Shown: positions 33,996-43,527 of the stretch, piece by piece
How positions within the stretch are numbered: the first letter of the stretch is position 1
Layout: the number at the start of each line of letters is the position of its first letter
Assembly (NCBI RefSeq): GCF_030848495.1
Contig: NZ_JAVDDT010000006.1
Coordinates: 62,001 to 126,000 of the forward strand
Origin: Natronospira bacteriovora
Lineage (GTDB): Bacteria > Pseudomonadota > Gammaproteobacteria > Natronospirales > Natronospiraceae
DNA: 64,000 nt
Direction of reading: 5' to 3'
Translations under genes and position numbers: made by a program
The notes under the pieces: generated by a model
Databases searched by the model: none
Told to the model about the DNA's origin: nothing
What the model saw: only the letters and a program-made list of their open reading frames with translations

Positions 33996-34537
33996 GGGCC
34001 ACGAAATGCACACGAGATAAAGGCGAAACATTTAGCCGCGAGATGGACGCTAAATGGACACAAAATGAAAGACAAAAAGATTATTGACCACAGATGGACA
34101 CGGATGAACGCGGATGTGGGCCGTGCTTTCGGTGATGCCGTGCCGCTTCGGAGGGGCCGTGCCAGAGGATGGCAGGGCGGGTGCTGACTGCCCGCTGTAG
34201 GCGCGGATTCATCCGCGCCTGCAGGGGGGTCACCAAACGGGCGTGCCAACCAATAAATTGAAATCGCGGATGAATCCGCTCCCACGGTGCCTATAACCGA
34301 CCCAGGCGTATCTTCCAGCACGGCCCCTCCGCAGTCGCACGGCATCCCACCCCGCACGGCCCACATCCGCGTCCATCCGTGTTCATCTGTGGCCAATAAA
34401 CATCAAGCCATCCCCCAGCACGGCCCCTCCGAATCAGCACGGCATCCCACCCCGCACGGCCCAAATCTCGCGTCCATTTCGCGTCCATCTCGCGGCTAAA
34501 TGTTTTCGCCTTTATCTCGTGTCCATTTCGTGGTCCC
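33996..34537. repeat. nested palindromic element 8 (divergent lipoprotein-MFS region)
   Basis: This is the only copy located between two divergent start codons. It carries three successive left modules: CCACGAAATGCACACGAG, AACATTTAGCCGCGAG and TTGACCACAGATGGACACGG. Then GGGCCGTGC / CTTCGGAGGGGCCGTGCC follow, with a REP-like GTAGGCGCGGATTCATCCGCG near 34197-34217 and a partner near 34264-34284. Two tandem copies of the GGCACGGCC / CACGGCATCC right arm follow (about 34317-34375 and 34417-34462), and then mirrored outer modules. Promoters for the flanking genes must lie in or beside the element; none could be assigned. Confidence 0.87.
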
Positions 34538-34614
34538 AATCCCCGCGCATTTCCCTTTCGCCGCCACGGCCCGGCATACTGTTGACAGCTCAGTCGGCTT
34601 GAAAGGAGAACACC

Positions 34615-35952
34615 TTGGTCAGTCGCAAACGGGCACCGGGACGGGAGATCTTTGGTTGGGCGATGTTCGACTTCGCCAACCAGGCCTATACCCTGCTGAT
34701 CATTACCGTAGTCTTCGGTGATCTCTTCACCCGGGTGATCGTGGGTGACGGGCCGGATTACCGTCTAGGCAATCTGCTCTGGAGCATTGCCCTGGCGGTG
34801 AGCTACTTCATGGTGGTGGCGGTGGGACCGGTGTGCGGTGCACTGACGGATTATTCCCGCTCTCGCAAACGTTTTCTCTTTGCCAGTTACCTGCTCACCA
34901 TCACCGCCACGGCCCTGCTCTATTTCGTGGAGCCAGGCTGGATTACCTACGCGGTCATCCTGATCATCGTTTCCAACTTCGCCTATGCCATTGGCGAGAA
35001 CTTCATCGCCAGCTTTCTGCCCGACCTGGGGCCGAAGAAGGATCTGGGCTGGATCTCGGGCCTGGGCTGGAGCCTGGGCTACATCGGCGGCCTGGTGGCC
35101 ACCGCCTTCACCCTGCTGGTGCTGGGCGAGGTGAGTGCGGAGAACTATGATCGCATTCGCTGGGTGGGGCCCTTCGCGGCGGGCTTCTTTCTGCTGGCGG
35201 CCATACCCACCTTTGTCTGGCTGAAGGAGCGGGGCCGGCGGCGAGTCAGGCCGGCGGGCCAGGGTTACCTCTCACTTGGTTTTTCACGCCTGGGGCATAC
35301 CCTGCGCAATCTTGCCGCCTTCCGCGATCTCAGCATCCTGCTGATCTCCATCTTCTTCGCCATGGCGGGCATCTACATCATCATCAGCTTCTCCTTCATC
35401 TACGGCTCCCAGGTGATCGGCTGGGAGGAACATGTGCGCGCCATCATGTTCGTCACCGTACAGATCACCGCCGCAATCGGTGCACTGGGCTTCGGTTTCA
35501 TCCAGAGCCGGCTCGGCGCCAAGCGCACCTATGCCATCACCCTCTGCCTGTGGATCGCCGCCATTCTCGCCATCTGGCAGACGCCGGCCCTGACGGCACT
35601 GGCGCGCCATCTGTTCGATGTGGAATGGGAAGCGCAGTACGTCTTTCTTTTTGCCGGCAGCCTCGCCGGGCTCAGCCTGGGTTCCAGTCAGTCGGCCGGC
35701 CGCGCCCTGGTGGGAGTACTCACACCCCGCGGCAAGGCCGCCGAGTTCTTCGGTTTCTGGGGCCTGGCCGGCAAGGCGGCGGCCATCTTCGGTATCCTCG
35801 GCCTGGGCATCATCCAGACCTGGGCGGGTCTGGCCGACGCCATTCTCTTCTGCATTGCCCTCTTCGCCCTGGCGCTGATCAGCCTGATACCGGTAAACGA
35901 AGCCCGCGGCAATACCATGGCCGAGGAATGGCGCGATCCACACCGGGATTGA
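34615..35952 (+). CDS. MFS transporter, UMF1/Atg22-like
   Basis: This is a 445-residue, twelve-helix major facilitator. The N-terminal REIFGWAMFDFANQAYTLLI, followed by a long first half and IISFSFIYGSQVIGWEEHV, match the UMF1/Atg22-like branch. It is annotated as an uncharacterised transporter; Atg22 in yeast exports amino acids from the vacuole, but the bacterial substrate is unknown. Translation begins at TTG 34615, with AAAGGAG 7 nt upstream. An upstream TTGACA near 34582 has no good partner. The stop codon is 31 bp before the next palindromic element. Confidence 0.87.
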   Translation: MVSRKRAPGREIFGWAMFDFANQAYTLLIITVVFGDLFTRVIVGDGPDYRLGNLLWSIALAVSYFMVVAVGPVCGALTDYSRSRKRFLFASYLLTITATALLYFVEPGWITYAVILIIVSNFAYAIGENFIASFLPDLGPKKDLGWISGLGWSLGYIGGLVATAFTLLVLGEVSAENYDRIRWVGPFAAGFFLLAAIPTFVWLKERGRRRVRPAGQGYLSLGFSRLGHTLRNLAAFRDLSILLISIFFAMAGIYIIISFSFIYGSQVIGWEEHVRAIMFVTVQITAAIGALGFGFIQSRLGAKRTYAITLCLWIAAILAIWQTPALTALARHLFDVEWEAQYVFLFAGSLAGLSLGSSQSAGRALVGVLTPRGKAAEFFGFWGLAGKAAAIFGILGLGIIQTWAGLADAILFCIALFALALISLIPVNEARGNTMAEEWRDPHRD

Positions 35953-35982
35953 TTGGTCATGACATGGACGCCGAAAACCGTG

Positions 35983-36456
35983 AAAACATTTAGCCGCGAG
36001 ATGCACGCGAAATGGACGCTAGATTTGGGCCGTGCGGGGTGGGATGCTGTGCCGCTTCGGCGAGGCCGTGCCTGGGGATGGCTTGAAAGATACTGACCAC
36101 GAAATGAACACAATATGGACACGAAATAAGGCATGGCACTGCGGGTGCTGACTGCCCGCTGTTGGAGCGGCTTTCAGCCGCGATGACAATCCCTCGGTTG
36201 GCACGCCGCTATACCGGAACCCCTGTAGGCGAAGTTATAGAGAATGGCGTGCCAACCGAGGGATTGTTATCGCGGATAAATCCGCTCCTACGTTGCCAGT
36301 CGAAGGGCCGTGCCATCCTCTGGCACGGCCCCGCCGAAGCGGCACGGCGGCTCCCCAGGCAGGGCCCAAATCTAGCGTCCATTTCGCGTGCATCTCGCGG
36401 CCAAATGTTTTCAAAGGTTTTATCTCGTGTGCATTTCGTGTGCATTTCGTGGTCAA
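35983..36456. repeat. nested palindromic element 9 (MFS-ubiC)
   Basis: The left side has AAAACATTTAGCCGCGAG and 11-nt units, GGGCCGTGC, CTTCGGCGAGGCCGTGCC, then GACCACGAAATGAACAC. The centre has a REP-like TTGGAGCGGCTTTCAGCCGCG near 36163-36183 and a partner near 36269-36290. Between them is an inner mirrored pair, CCTCGGTTGGCACGCC (36191-36206) and GGCGTGCCAACCGAGG (36246-36261). The right side has GGCACGGCCCCGCCGAAGC and mirrored outer modules. It fills the gap before ubiC; no gene is supported. Confidence 0.88.
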
Positions 36457-36518
36457 GGTTTTCGCGCCATTCCCCGGCACGACCCCGCCGGCGCCGTTTG
36501 GCGGCTGCATCGTTTACA

Positions 36519-37052
36519 ATGGCCCGCAACATGGACAGCACCGTTTCACAACCCGAGACCCGTACCCGGGCCGACTGGCTGGCGCCTGAGCGTGTGCCGG
36601 ATGGGGAGCGGCCGGCCCACTGGGATCTGCTCACCGAAGCGGCTTCCCTGACCGGACGACTGGAAGCGCGTCTGGGCGCGCCCGTGGAGGTCGAGCGGCT
36701 GAGTGAACACCATGACGGCGATGGCGCCCTGCGCCGGGAAGTGCGTCTGTATGCGGCGGGACGGCCGCTGGTTTATGCCGTGAGCCATATCCCGTCCTCG
36801 CTGCTGCAGCGCCTGGGTTGGGTCGCTTCCCTGGGCGACCAGCCTCTGGGTTCCCGGCTGTTTGCCAGCGGCGAGGCGGTGCGCGAGGGCCTGACCATTG
36901 CCCGTCTGGCGGTGGATGACCCGCTGGTGCAGCGCGCCTGGCAGGGTCTGGATCGCAATCCGGCACCGCTATGGGCGCGGCGTTCGCGCCTGCGTGTCGG
37001 CGGGCAGGCGATGGTGATCGTGGAATGTTTTCTGTACGGGGAGCAGGGATGA
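36519..37052 (+). CDS. ubiC: chorismate pyruvate-lyase UbiC
   Basis: UbiC cleaves chorismate to 4-hydroxybenzoate and pyruvate, the first committed step of ubiquinone synthesis. The 177-residue product has [19 protein letters not shown] and PLGSRLF, then [20 protein letters not shown] at the C-terminus, as in UbiC. The start is uncertain: ATG 36519 or ATG 36531; no clear ribosome site is seen. It overlaps ubiA by 4 bp (ATGA), forming a two-gene operon. The longer open frame to the left runs through the repeat element and is not real. Confidence 0.93.
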   Translation: MARNMDSTVSQPETRTRADWLAPERVPDGERPAHWDLLTEAASLTGRLEARLGAPVEVERLSEHHDGDGALRREVRLYAAGRPLVYAVSHIPSSLLQRLGWVASLGDQPLGSRLFASGEAVREGLTIARLAVDDPLVQRAWQGLDRNPAPLWARRSRLRVGGQAMVIVECFLYGEQG

Positions 37053-37993
37053 GACAGCGCCTCGGCGACCGCATTGCCCGTCAGCTCAAGCGCGCCCGTC
37101 GCCACTGGCTGGTGGCCGAGATCCTGCCGAAGGTGATCCAGCGCCTCGGCCATTACGTTCGCCTGATGCGGGTCGACCGGCCCATCGGGACCTTCCTGCT
37201 GCTCTGGCCCACCCTCTGGGCCCTGTGGCTGGCCGGCGAAGGCCATCCCGATGCGAAGGTCTTTACTGTCTTCGTGATCGGCGTGTTCGTCATGCGCGCG
37301 GCCGGTTGCGTGATCAATGACTTCGCCGACCGCAACATCGATGGCCATGTGAAGCGCACCCGGGAGCGCCCCCTGGCCACCGGCGCCATCCGGCCCTGGG
37401 AAGCCCTGCTGCTGTTCGCCCTGCTCGGCCTGACGGCCTTCGGTCTGGTGCTTACCATGAACACCCTGACCATCAAGCTGGCCTTCGTGGGCATCTTCCT
37501 GGCCGCCAGCTATCCCTTCATGAAGCGTTATACCTATCTGCCCCAGGCCTATCTGGGCATCGCCTTCGGCTGGGCGGCACCCATGGTGTGGGCCGCGCAG
37601 ACCGGCGGCCTGAGTGAGCTGGCCTGGCTGGTCTTCATCGCCGTCATTCTCTGGGCCCTGGCCTACGACACCATCTACGGCATGGTGGACCGGGATGACG
37701 ATCTCAAGATCGGCGTGAAATCGGCCGCCATTCTCTTCGGTGAGCTGGACCGTTTGATCATTGGCCTGATCCAGCTCGCCCTGCTGCTCACCCTGTACCT
37801 GATCGGGCAGCAGGCGGAACTGGGTGGCACCTATCTCTGGGGCATGGCCTTCGGTGCCGCCAATATCCTGTGGCAGCAGGTGCTGATCTTCCGCCGCCGT
37901 CGCGACGACTGTTTCCGCGCCTTTCTGTCCAACAACTGGTTCGGCTTTTTCATCTTTGCGGGCATCCTGCTGGATTACACCTTTCGGGGGTGA
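37049..37993 (+). CDS. ubiA: 4-hydroxybenzoate polyprenyltransferase UbiA
   Basis: UbiA attaches the polyprenyl tail to 4-hydroxybenzoate in the inner membrane. The 314-residue product is a polytopic prenyltransferase with the aspartate motif [20 protein letters not shown] and the second motif [16 protein letters not shown]. It starts at the ATG that overlaps the ubiC stop and has GAGCAGGG upstream. An open frame upstream in ubiC is not used. It is convergent with recG; a small repeat-rich spacer follows. Confidence 0.96.
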   Translation: MRQRLGDRIARQLKRARRHWLVAEILPKVIQRLGHYVRLMRVDRPIGTFLLLWPTLWALWLAGEGHPDAKVFTVFVIGVFVMRAAGCVINDFADRNIDGHVKRTRERPLATGAIRPWEALLLFALLGLTAFGLVLTMNTLTIKLAFVGIFLAASYPFMKRYTYLPQAYLGIAFGWAAPMVWAAQTGGLSELAWLVFIAVILWALAYDTIYGMVDRDDDLKIGVKSAAILFGELDRLIIGLIQLALLLTLYLIGQQAELGGTYLWGMAFGAANILWQQVLIFRRRRDDCFRAFLSNNWFGFFIFAGILLDYTFRG

Positions 37994-38117
37994 GGCGTTA
38001 GGCGTAAAACCGAAGCCTTCGGCTTCCGCGCTGCGCGCGAGAAGGCTGGCCGAAGGCCTGCCGCTGGGCGCCGCAGGCGCCCGTCCTTACGCCTCACGCC
38101 TTACGCCTTACGCCTCA
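37991..38117. repeat. palindromic spacer with ACGCCTTACGCC repeats
   Basis: Starting at the ubiA stop codon, TGAGGCGTTAGGCGTAA (37991-38007) is mirrored by TTACGCCTCACGCCTTACGC and further copies up to 38117. Between the arms are two smaller palindromes, CCGAAGCCTTCGG near 38011-38023 and GGCGCCGCAGGCGCC near 38068-38082. The same word begins the window. The structure could act as a convergent terminator for ubiA, but no T-run is present. Confidence 0.7.
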
Positions 38118-38190
38118 CCTTCGAAGCCGCAACACCCCCAACCACCTCGACACCCGCTACCGCCCCCACCGATGCACGTTTCACTCGCGT

Positions 38191-40302
38191 TCATACGCTG
38201 ACATAGCGGGAAGATTCCCCGACCCACCGCCGCATCAGTGCCTCGGCCGCCTCGGGGTATTTCTGCAGCATGGCCTCGGCCGCCTTGGCCACTTCCGGCA
38301 GGAGGTCGTTGTCGCGCATGAGGTCGGCGATGCGGAGGTCGGCCGCGCCGGTCTGGCGGGTGCCGAGGACTTCGCCGGGGCCGCGCAGCTCCAGGTCGCG
38401 GCGGGCGATCTGGAAGCCGTCATTGGTCTCGCGCATGATCTGCAGGCGGGCCCTGGCAATCTCATTGAGGGGGCCGCGATAGAGCAGTACGCAGCTGCTG
38501 GCGGTGCTGCCACGACCCACGCGGCCGCGCAGCTGATGCAGCTGGGACAGGCCGAGGCGTTCGGCGTTCTCGATGATCATGAGACTGGCGTTGGGTACGT
38601 TCACGCCCACTTCGATGACGGTGGTGGCCACCAGCAGCTGGATTTCCCCGGCCTTGAAGCGGGCCATCACCGATTCCTTGTCTTCCGCTTTCATGCGCCC
38701 GTGGATCAGGCCGACGCTGATGTCGGGCAGGGCTTCGGCGAGCACCCGGGCGCTGTCCTCGGCGGCCTGGCATTGCAGCACATCGGATTCTTCCACCAGG
38801 GGACAGACCCAGTAGACCTGACGGCCGGCGCCGCAGGCCTCGGCGACACGGGCCACCACTTCACTGCGGCGGGTCTCGGACAGGGCCACGGTCTTGACCG
38901 GTTCACGGCCGGGCGGCAGTTCATCGATCACCGAGACATCCAGATCGGCGTAGGCGGTCATGGCCAGGGTGCGGGGAATGGGGGTAGCGGTCATGATCAG
39001 CTGGTGCGGTCGGCGGCCCTCGCCTTCCCCCTTTTCCCGCAGGGCCAGGCGCTGATGCACGCCGAAACGGTGCTGCTCGTCCACCACCGCCAGTGCCAGG
39101 TCGCGGAAACGCACCTGTTCCTGGAACAGGGCATGGGTGCCCACCACCACCGGCAGCTCGCCATGGGCGATGGCCTTCAAGGTCCAGCGGCGATCGGCAC
39201 TGGCCTGCTTGCCGGACAGCCAGCCCACCCGGATGCCCAGGGGCTTGAGCCATTCGGTGAAGTTGCCGAGGTGCTGTTCGGCGAGGATTTCCGTGGGGGC
39301 CATCACCGCCACCTGGCCACCGGCCTCCACGGCCCGCAGGGCCGCGAGCACGGCAATGACGGTCTTGCCCGAACCCACGTCCCCCTGCACCAGGCGCAGC
39401 ATGGGTGCTTCCCCTTCCAGATCGCGGAAGACTTCCTCCCGCACCCGCTGCTGGGCGCCGGTCAGGCTGAAGGCCAGGCTTTCCAGGAAGGGACGCACGA
39501 GACGATCGTCGCCGGGGAGCGGGCGCGCCAGATCTTCACGGAAACGGGCACGGGCCAGACGCAGGCTGAGACGGTGGGCCAGCAGCTCCTCGAAGGCCAG
39601 GCGGCGACGGGCGGGATGGCTCCCCTCCATCAGGGCCTCCATGGCGACCGAGGGCGGGGGCCGGTGCAGGGTATCCAGGGCGCCGAATAGATCCATGCGA
39701 AGGGCTTCGGGCAGGGTGGCCGGTGGCAGATAGTCCGCCAGCAGGGCGGCATCTTTCTGAATGCGATCCAGGGCCTGGTTGATGAGATCGCGCAGGCGCG
39801 CCTGCTGCAGGCCTTCGGTGGCGGGGTAGACCGGGGTCAGGGTTTCCTCGACGGGCATGTCGTCGCTGACCCGCCGATATTCCGGATGCACAAGTTCCAG
39901 GCCAACGCGGCCGCGTCGGGCCTCGCCATAGCAGCGCAGCTTGACGCCCCGCTTGAGGTTCTCCTGCTGGGCCCGGGAGAAGTGAAAGAAGCGCAGGGTG
40001 ACGGCGCCACTGCCATCGGAGAGGGAGACCAGCAGGCTGCGCCGGCGACGGAAGACCGTCTCGGCATGCTGGATGGTGCCTTCCACCACCGCGCGGTCGC
40101 CCGGTCGCAGGCTGCCCATGGGCACCACCCGGGTGCGGTCTTCCCAGCGCATGGGCAGATGAAAGAGCAGATCCTGCAGTCGCTCGATGCCGAGCTTCTG
40201 CAGGCGTTCGGCCAGCTTGGGGCCCACGCCCTTGAGTTCGGTGAGACGGCCACCCTCTTCCATCTCGGCTGCCACCGTGTTCACGGCGCGCTCGTCAGCC
40301 AT
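38191..40302 (-). CDS. recG: ATP-dependent DNA helicase RecG
   Basis: RecG remodels stalled replication forks and Holliday junctions. The 703-residue product has an N-terminal wedge/OB domain ([17 protein letters not shown] and [18 protein letters not shown]), Walker [13 protein letters not shown] box ([10 protein letters not shown]), [10 protein letters not shown] and the C-terminal helicase motif QLRGRVGRG. The length is usual for RecG. It overlaps ridA by 8 bp and is at the end of the gmk-rpoZ-spoT-ridA-recG block, convergent with ubiCA. Confidence 0.97.
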   Translation of the reverse strand: MADERAVNTVAAEMEEGGRLTELKGVGPKLAERLQKLGIERLQDLLFHLPMRWEDRTRVVPMGSLRPGDRAVVEGTIQHAETVFRRRRSLLVSLSDGSGAVTLRFFHFSRAQQENLKRGVKLRCYGEARRGRVGLELVHPEYRRVSDDMPVEETLTPVYPATEGLQQARLRDLINQALDRIQKDAALLADYLPPATLPEALRMDLFGALDTLHRPPPSVAMEALMEGSHPARRRLAFEELLAHRLSLRLARARFREDLARPLPGDDRLVRPFLESLAFSLTGAQQRVREEVFRDLEGEAPMLRLVQGDVGSGKTVIAVLAALRAVEAGGQVAVMAPTEILAEQHLGNFTEWLKPLGIRVGWLSGKQASADRRWTLKAIAHGELPVVVGTHALFQEQVRFRDLALAVVDEQHRFGVHQRLALREKGEGEGRRPHQLIMTATPIPRTLAMTAYADLDVSVIDELPPGREPVKTVALSETRRSEVVARVAEACGAGRQVYWVCPLVEESDVLQCQAAEDSARVLAEALPDISVGLIHGRMKAEDKESVMARFKAGEIQLLVATTVIEVGVNVPNASLMIIENAERLGLSQLHQLRGRVGRGSTASSCVLLYRGPLNEIARARLQIMRETNDGFQIARRDLELRGPGEVLGTRQTGAADLRIADLMRDNDLLPEVAKAAEAMLQKYPEAAEALMRRWVGESSRYVSV

Positions 40303-40681
40303 CCACCACCATCACGCCATCCATTTCCACTTCCGCGCCCTTGGGCAACTGGGCCACACCCAGGGCAGCGCGCGCCGGATAGGGCGACTGAAAATACGCC
40401 TGCATGATCTGGTTGACGGTGGCGAAGTGGGACAGGTCGGTCAGATAGATCTGCAGCTTGACGATATGGGCCAGGCTGCCACCGGCCGCTTCGCAGACGG
40501 CGGTGAGGTTGTCGAAGACACGGCGAACCTGGGTGTCGATGTCCCCGGTGACCAGCTCGCCACTGGCCGGATCCAGGGGAATCTGCCCGGAAAGATAGAC
40601 GGTGTTGCCCACGCGAATGGCCTGGGAGTACGGCCCAATGGCCTCCGGTGCATCTTTGCTGTGAATCACTTCGCGGCTCAT
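40295..40681 (-). CDS. ridA: RidA family reactive enamine/imine deaminase
   Basis: RidA hydrolyses reactive 2-aminoacrylate and other enamine/imine intermediates from PLP enzymes. The 128-residue product is full length, with [20 protein letters not shown], the arginine in [13 protein letters not shown] and the C-terminal VEMDGVMV. The ATG at 40681 ([12 protein letters not shown]) is preferred to an upstream frame that runs into repeat DNA. It lies between spoT and recG, as in pseudomonads, but element 10 separates it from spoT. Confidence 0.95.
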   Translation of the reverse strand: MSREVIHSKDAPEAIGPYSQAIRVGNTVYLSGQIPLDPASGELVTGDIDTQVRRVFDNLTAVCEAAGGSLAHIVKLQIYLTDLSHFATVNQIMQAYFQSPYPARAALGVAQLPKGAEVEMDGVMVVDG

Positions 40682-40739
40682 GGCTGGGTCCTTGTGCGGG
40701 TACTTGCGGGATGAACGACAGGTTAAACCAAAAGCGGGG

Positions 40740-41306
40740 GAACCACGAAATGGACACGAGATAAAGCCGGGAAAACAGTTGGCCGCGAGATGCACGCGAA
40801 ATGGACGCTAGATTTGGGCCGTGCCAAGCGGGCCGCCGTGCTACTTCGGAGGGGCCTTGCTTGGCGATGGCACTGCGTATGCTGACTGCCCGCTGTGGGA
40901 GCGGCTTTAGCCGCGATTTCAATCTCCCGGTTGGCACGCCATCCTCTATTGCCTCGCTGTAGGCGCGGATTCATCCGCGCAATGGCTGGAATTCGTCGGT
41001 CGATTGTATTTTTGAACTGCGCTGGAAACCCGGCACGGCGGGCAAAAAACCAATGGCGGTATTTCCCTGTTAGAGAATCAAACGGCGGATTCAGGCCATT
41101 GCGCGGATGAATCCGCGCCTACAGGGGGCATGGATCATTTGGCGTGCCAACCTAGGGATTGGCATCGCGGATAAAGCCGCTCCCACGGTGCCAGTCGAAG
41201 GGCCGTGCCATCCTCTTGCACGGCCCCGCCGCAGCAGCACGGCATCCCCCAGGCACGGCCCAAATCTAGCGTCCATTTCGCGTCCATCTCGCGGCTAAAT
41301 GTTTTA
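40740..41306. repeat. nested palindromic element 10 (spoT-ridA)
   Basis: The left side has CCACGAAATGGACACGAG, ACAGTTGGCCGCGAGATG with 11-nt units, GGGCCGTGC and CTTCGGAGGGGCC. A REP-like core GTGGGAGCGGCTTTAGCCG lies near 40895-40915 with an inverted partner near 41166-41187. The right side has GGCACGGCCC blocks and the mirrored CTCGCGGCTAAATGTTTT ending 12 bp from the spoT stop codon. The centre is interrupted by a separate REP-bounded segment (40957-41124). No gene is supported. Confidence 0.88.
40957..41124. repeat. REP-bounded insert with 30-bp perfect inverted ends
   Basis: The 30 bp at 40957-40986 (beginning CTGTAGGCGCGGATTCATCC) are an exact reverse complement of 41095-41124. They enclose 108 bp of non-repetitive sequence that is not found in the other elements and has no coding signal. 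This looks like a non-autonomous mobile unit or REP doublet inserted in the centre of element 10. No target-site duplication was seen next to the ends. Confidence 0.8.
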
Positions 41307-41318
41307 CCGCTTTCAGCG

Positions 41319-43505
41319 TCAGGAATGGGTGCGGACGATCTTGAGGACTTCGGGCATGGAGCGGATGGAGCGCATGATGTCGGCCAGATGGCGACGGTTC
41401 TGGACGTTGAAGACGAAATGGAGGGTGGTGTAGTCGCCGTCGCGTTCCTGGACGTTGACGTGTTCGATGTTGGAGCCTTCCTCGGACATGGTGGCGGCCA
41501 CCGAGGCCAGCACGCCGCGCTTGTTTTCCACGTCCACTTTCACGGCCACGGAGAAGTCGCGGGAAAGGTCCTTCTCCCACTGGATGTCGATCCACTTGTC
41601 CGGTTCGTCGCTGTACTCGTGCAGGTTGCTGCAGTCTTCCCGGTGCACGACGATGCCCCGGCCCTGGCTGAGATAGCCGACGATGGGATCGCCCGGAATG
41701 GGGTAACAGCAGCGGGCCAGATTCACCACCATGCCTTCGGTGCCGCTGATGGTCAGGGGCGTGCTGCTGCCGATGCCGCTTTCATCGCCTTCCAGCTCGG
41801 GGGCCAGACGACGGGCAACGATGGGTGCCATGCGCTTGCCGAGACCGATCTGTTCGAACAGGTCTTCGCGGCTGTCGAGCTGGAACTCCTCCAGCAGGGC
41901 ATCAATGCGCGCGGAGGGAATCTTGCGCAGTTTGAGCTCCATCTCCGCCAGGGAACGCTCCAGCAGGCGACGCCCCATTTCCACGGCGTCTTCCTGGTGC
42001 AGGTTCTTGAGGTAATGGCGAATGGCGGCGCGGGCCTTGGCGGTCACCACGAAATTGAGCCAGGCCGGGTTGGGCCGGGCATTGTCCGCGGTGATAATCT
42101 CCACGGTCTGGCCATTGACCAGACGGGTACGCAGGGGAGCCAGGCGCCGGTTGATCTTGGCCGCCACACAGGCGTTGCCGACCCCGGTATGCACGGCGTA
42201 GGCGAAGTCCACCGCGGTGGCGCCACGGGGCAGGCGGCGAATGTCACCGTCCGGAGTGAAGACATAGACCTCGTCCGGGAAGAGATCCACCTTCACGTTC
42301 TCGAGAAACTCCATGGAGCTGCCCGAGCCCTTCTGCATTTCCAGCACGCCCTTGAGCCACTCCCGGGCACGGATCTCTTCCGGGCCGGAGCCTTCACGCG
42401 CCGTCGACCCGCGTCCCTCTTTCTCGCTGTCCTTGTAGATCCAATGGGCGGCAATGCCGGACTCGGCAATCCGGTTCATGTCGTGGGTGCGGATCTGGAC
42501 TTCAATGGGCACCCCATGGGGCCCGAACAGGGTGGTGTGCAGGGACTGGTAACCATTGGCCTTGGGAATGGCCACGTAGTCCTTGAAGCGGCCGGGCACC
42601 GGTTTGTAGACGCCATGCACGATGCCGAGAACACGGTAACAGGTGTCCACCTTGTCCACGGTGATTCGGAAACCGTACACATCCAGCACGTCGGCCAGGG
42701 ACAGGCGCTTTTTCAGCATCTTGCGGTAGATGCTGTAGAGATGCTTTTCGCGGCTTTCCACCCGGGCGTCAATGCCTTCCTGTGACAAGGCCTCGCCGAA
42801 GGCCTGATTGATGTGACGGAAGATCTGGCGCTGGTTGCCGCGTACCTTGCGCAGGTGCCGGCTGATGACCCGGTAGCGGGTGGGGTGCATGGACTTGAAG
42901 CCCAGGTCTTCCAGCTCCAGGCGGATGCTGTTGATGCCCAGGCGCCCGGCAATGGGGGCGTAGATCTCCAGGGTTTCGCTGGCAATGCGACGACGCTTGG
43001 CCGGCGGCATGACCCCCAGGGTGCGCATGTTGTGCAGGCGGTCGGCCAGCTTGACCAGGATGACGCGGATGTCTTCCACCATGGCCAGCAGCATCTTGCG
43101 GAAGTTTTCCGCCTGGGCTTCGGCCTTGGAACGGAAGCGGATCTGGGTGAGCTTGCTGACCCCGTCCACCAGCTGGGCAACGTCCTCGCCGAAGCGGTCG
43201 GCGATATCGTCCTTGGCGGTGGGGGTGTCCTCGATCACGTCATGCAGGATGGCCGCGATCAGGGTCTTGTAGTCCATGCGCAGCTCGGCCAGGATGCCGG
43301 CCACGGCCACGGGATGGGAAATGTAGGGTTCGCCGGTCAGGCGCCGCTGCCCTTCATGGGCATGGGCGCCGAACTGGAAGGCATGATCGACCGCCTGCAC
43401 CTGCTCGTCGGGCAGATACTCGCGCAGCTGCGCCAGCAGACCGTCGATGCCCACCGCCCGCCGGGCCCGGCGGCTCCAGGAATACTTGGCGGCGGGCTCG
43501 TTCAT
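41319..43505 (-). CDS. spoT: bifunctional (p)ppGpp synthetase/hydrolase SpoT
   Basis: SpoT makes and degrades the alarmone (p)ppGpp. The 728-residue product has the hydrolase HD motif in AAILHDVIEDTPT (residues 85-95), a synthetase domain (VYGFRITVDKVDTCYRVLG, GRFKDYVAIPKANGYQSLH), a TGS domain (VFTPDGDIRRLPRGATAVDFA) and a C-terminal ACT domain. Both activities look intact. The ATG at 43505 (MNEPAAKYSW) has GAGG upstream. It follows rpoZ by 22 bp; element 10 comes right after the stop codon. Confidence 0.97.
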   Translation of the reverse strand: MNEPAAKYSWSRRARRAVGIDGLLAQLREYLPDEQVQAVDHAFQFGAHAHEGQRRLTGEPYISHPVAVAGILAELRMDYKTLIAAILHDVIEDTPTAKDDIADRFGEDVAQLVDGVSKLTQIRFRSKAEAQAENFRKMLLAMVEDIRVILVKLADRLHNMRTLGVMPPAKRRRIASETLEIYAPIAGRLGINSIRLELEDLGFKSMHPTRYRVISRHLRKVRGNQRQIFRHINQAFGEALSQEGIDARVESREKHLYSIYRKMLKKRLSLADVLDVYGFRITVDKVDTCYRVLGIVHGVYKPVPGRFKDYVAIPKANGYQSLHTTLFGPHGVPIEVQIRTHDMNRIAESGIAAHWIYKDSEKEGRGSTAREGSGPEEIRAREWLKGVLEMQKGSGSSMEFLENVKVDLFPDEVYVFTPDGDIRRLPRGATAVDFAYAVHTGVGNACVAAKINRRLAPLRTRLVNGQTVEIITADNARPNPAWLNFVVTAKARAAIRHYLKNLHQEDAVEMGRRLLERSLAEMELKLRKIPSARIDALLEEFQLDSREDLFEQIGLGKRMAPIVARRLAPELEGDESGIGSSTPLTISGTEGMVVNLARCCYPIPGDPIVGYLSQGRGIVVHREDCSNLHEYSDEPDKWIDIQWEKDLSRDFSVAVKVDVENKRGVLASVAATMSEEGSNIEHVNVQERDGDYTTLHFVFNVQNRRHLADIMRSIRSMPEVLKIVRTHS

Positions 43506-43527
43506 GACCTCGCTACTCCGCAGAGGA

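Noticed and set aside
34582-34610. Sigma-70 promoter starting from TTGACA before the MFS gene
   Set aside because: No acceptable -10 hexamer is found 16-18 bp downstream; the space is taken by the ribosome site.
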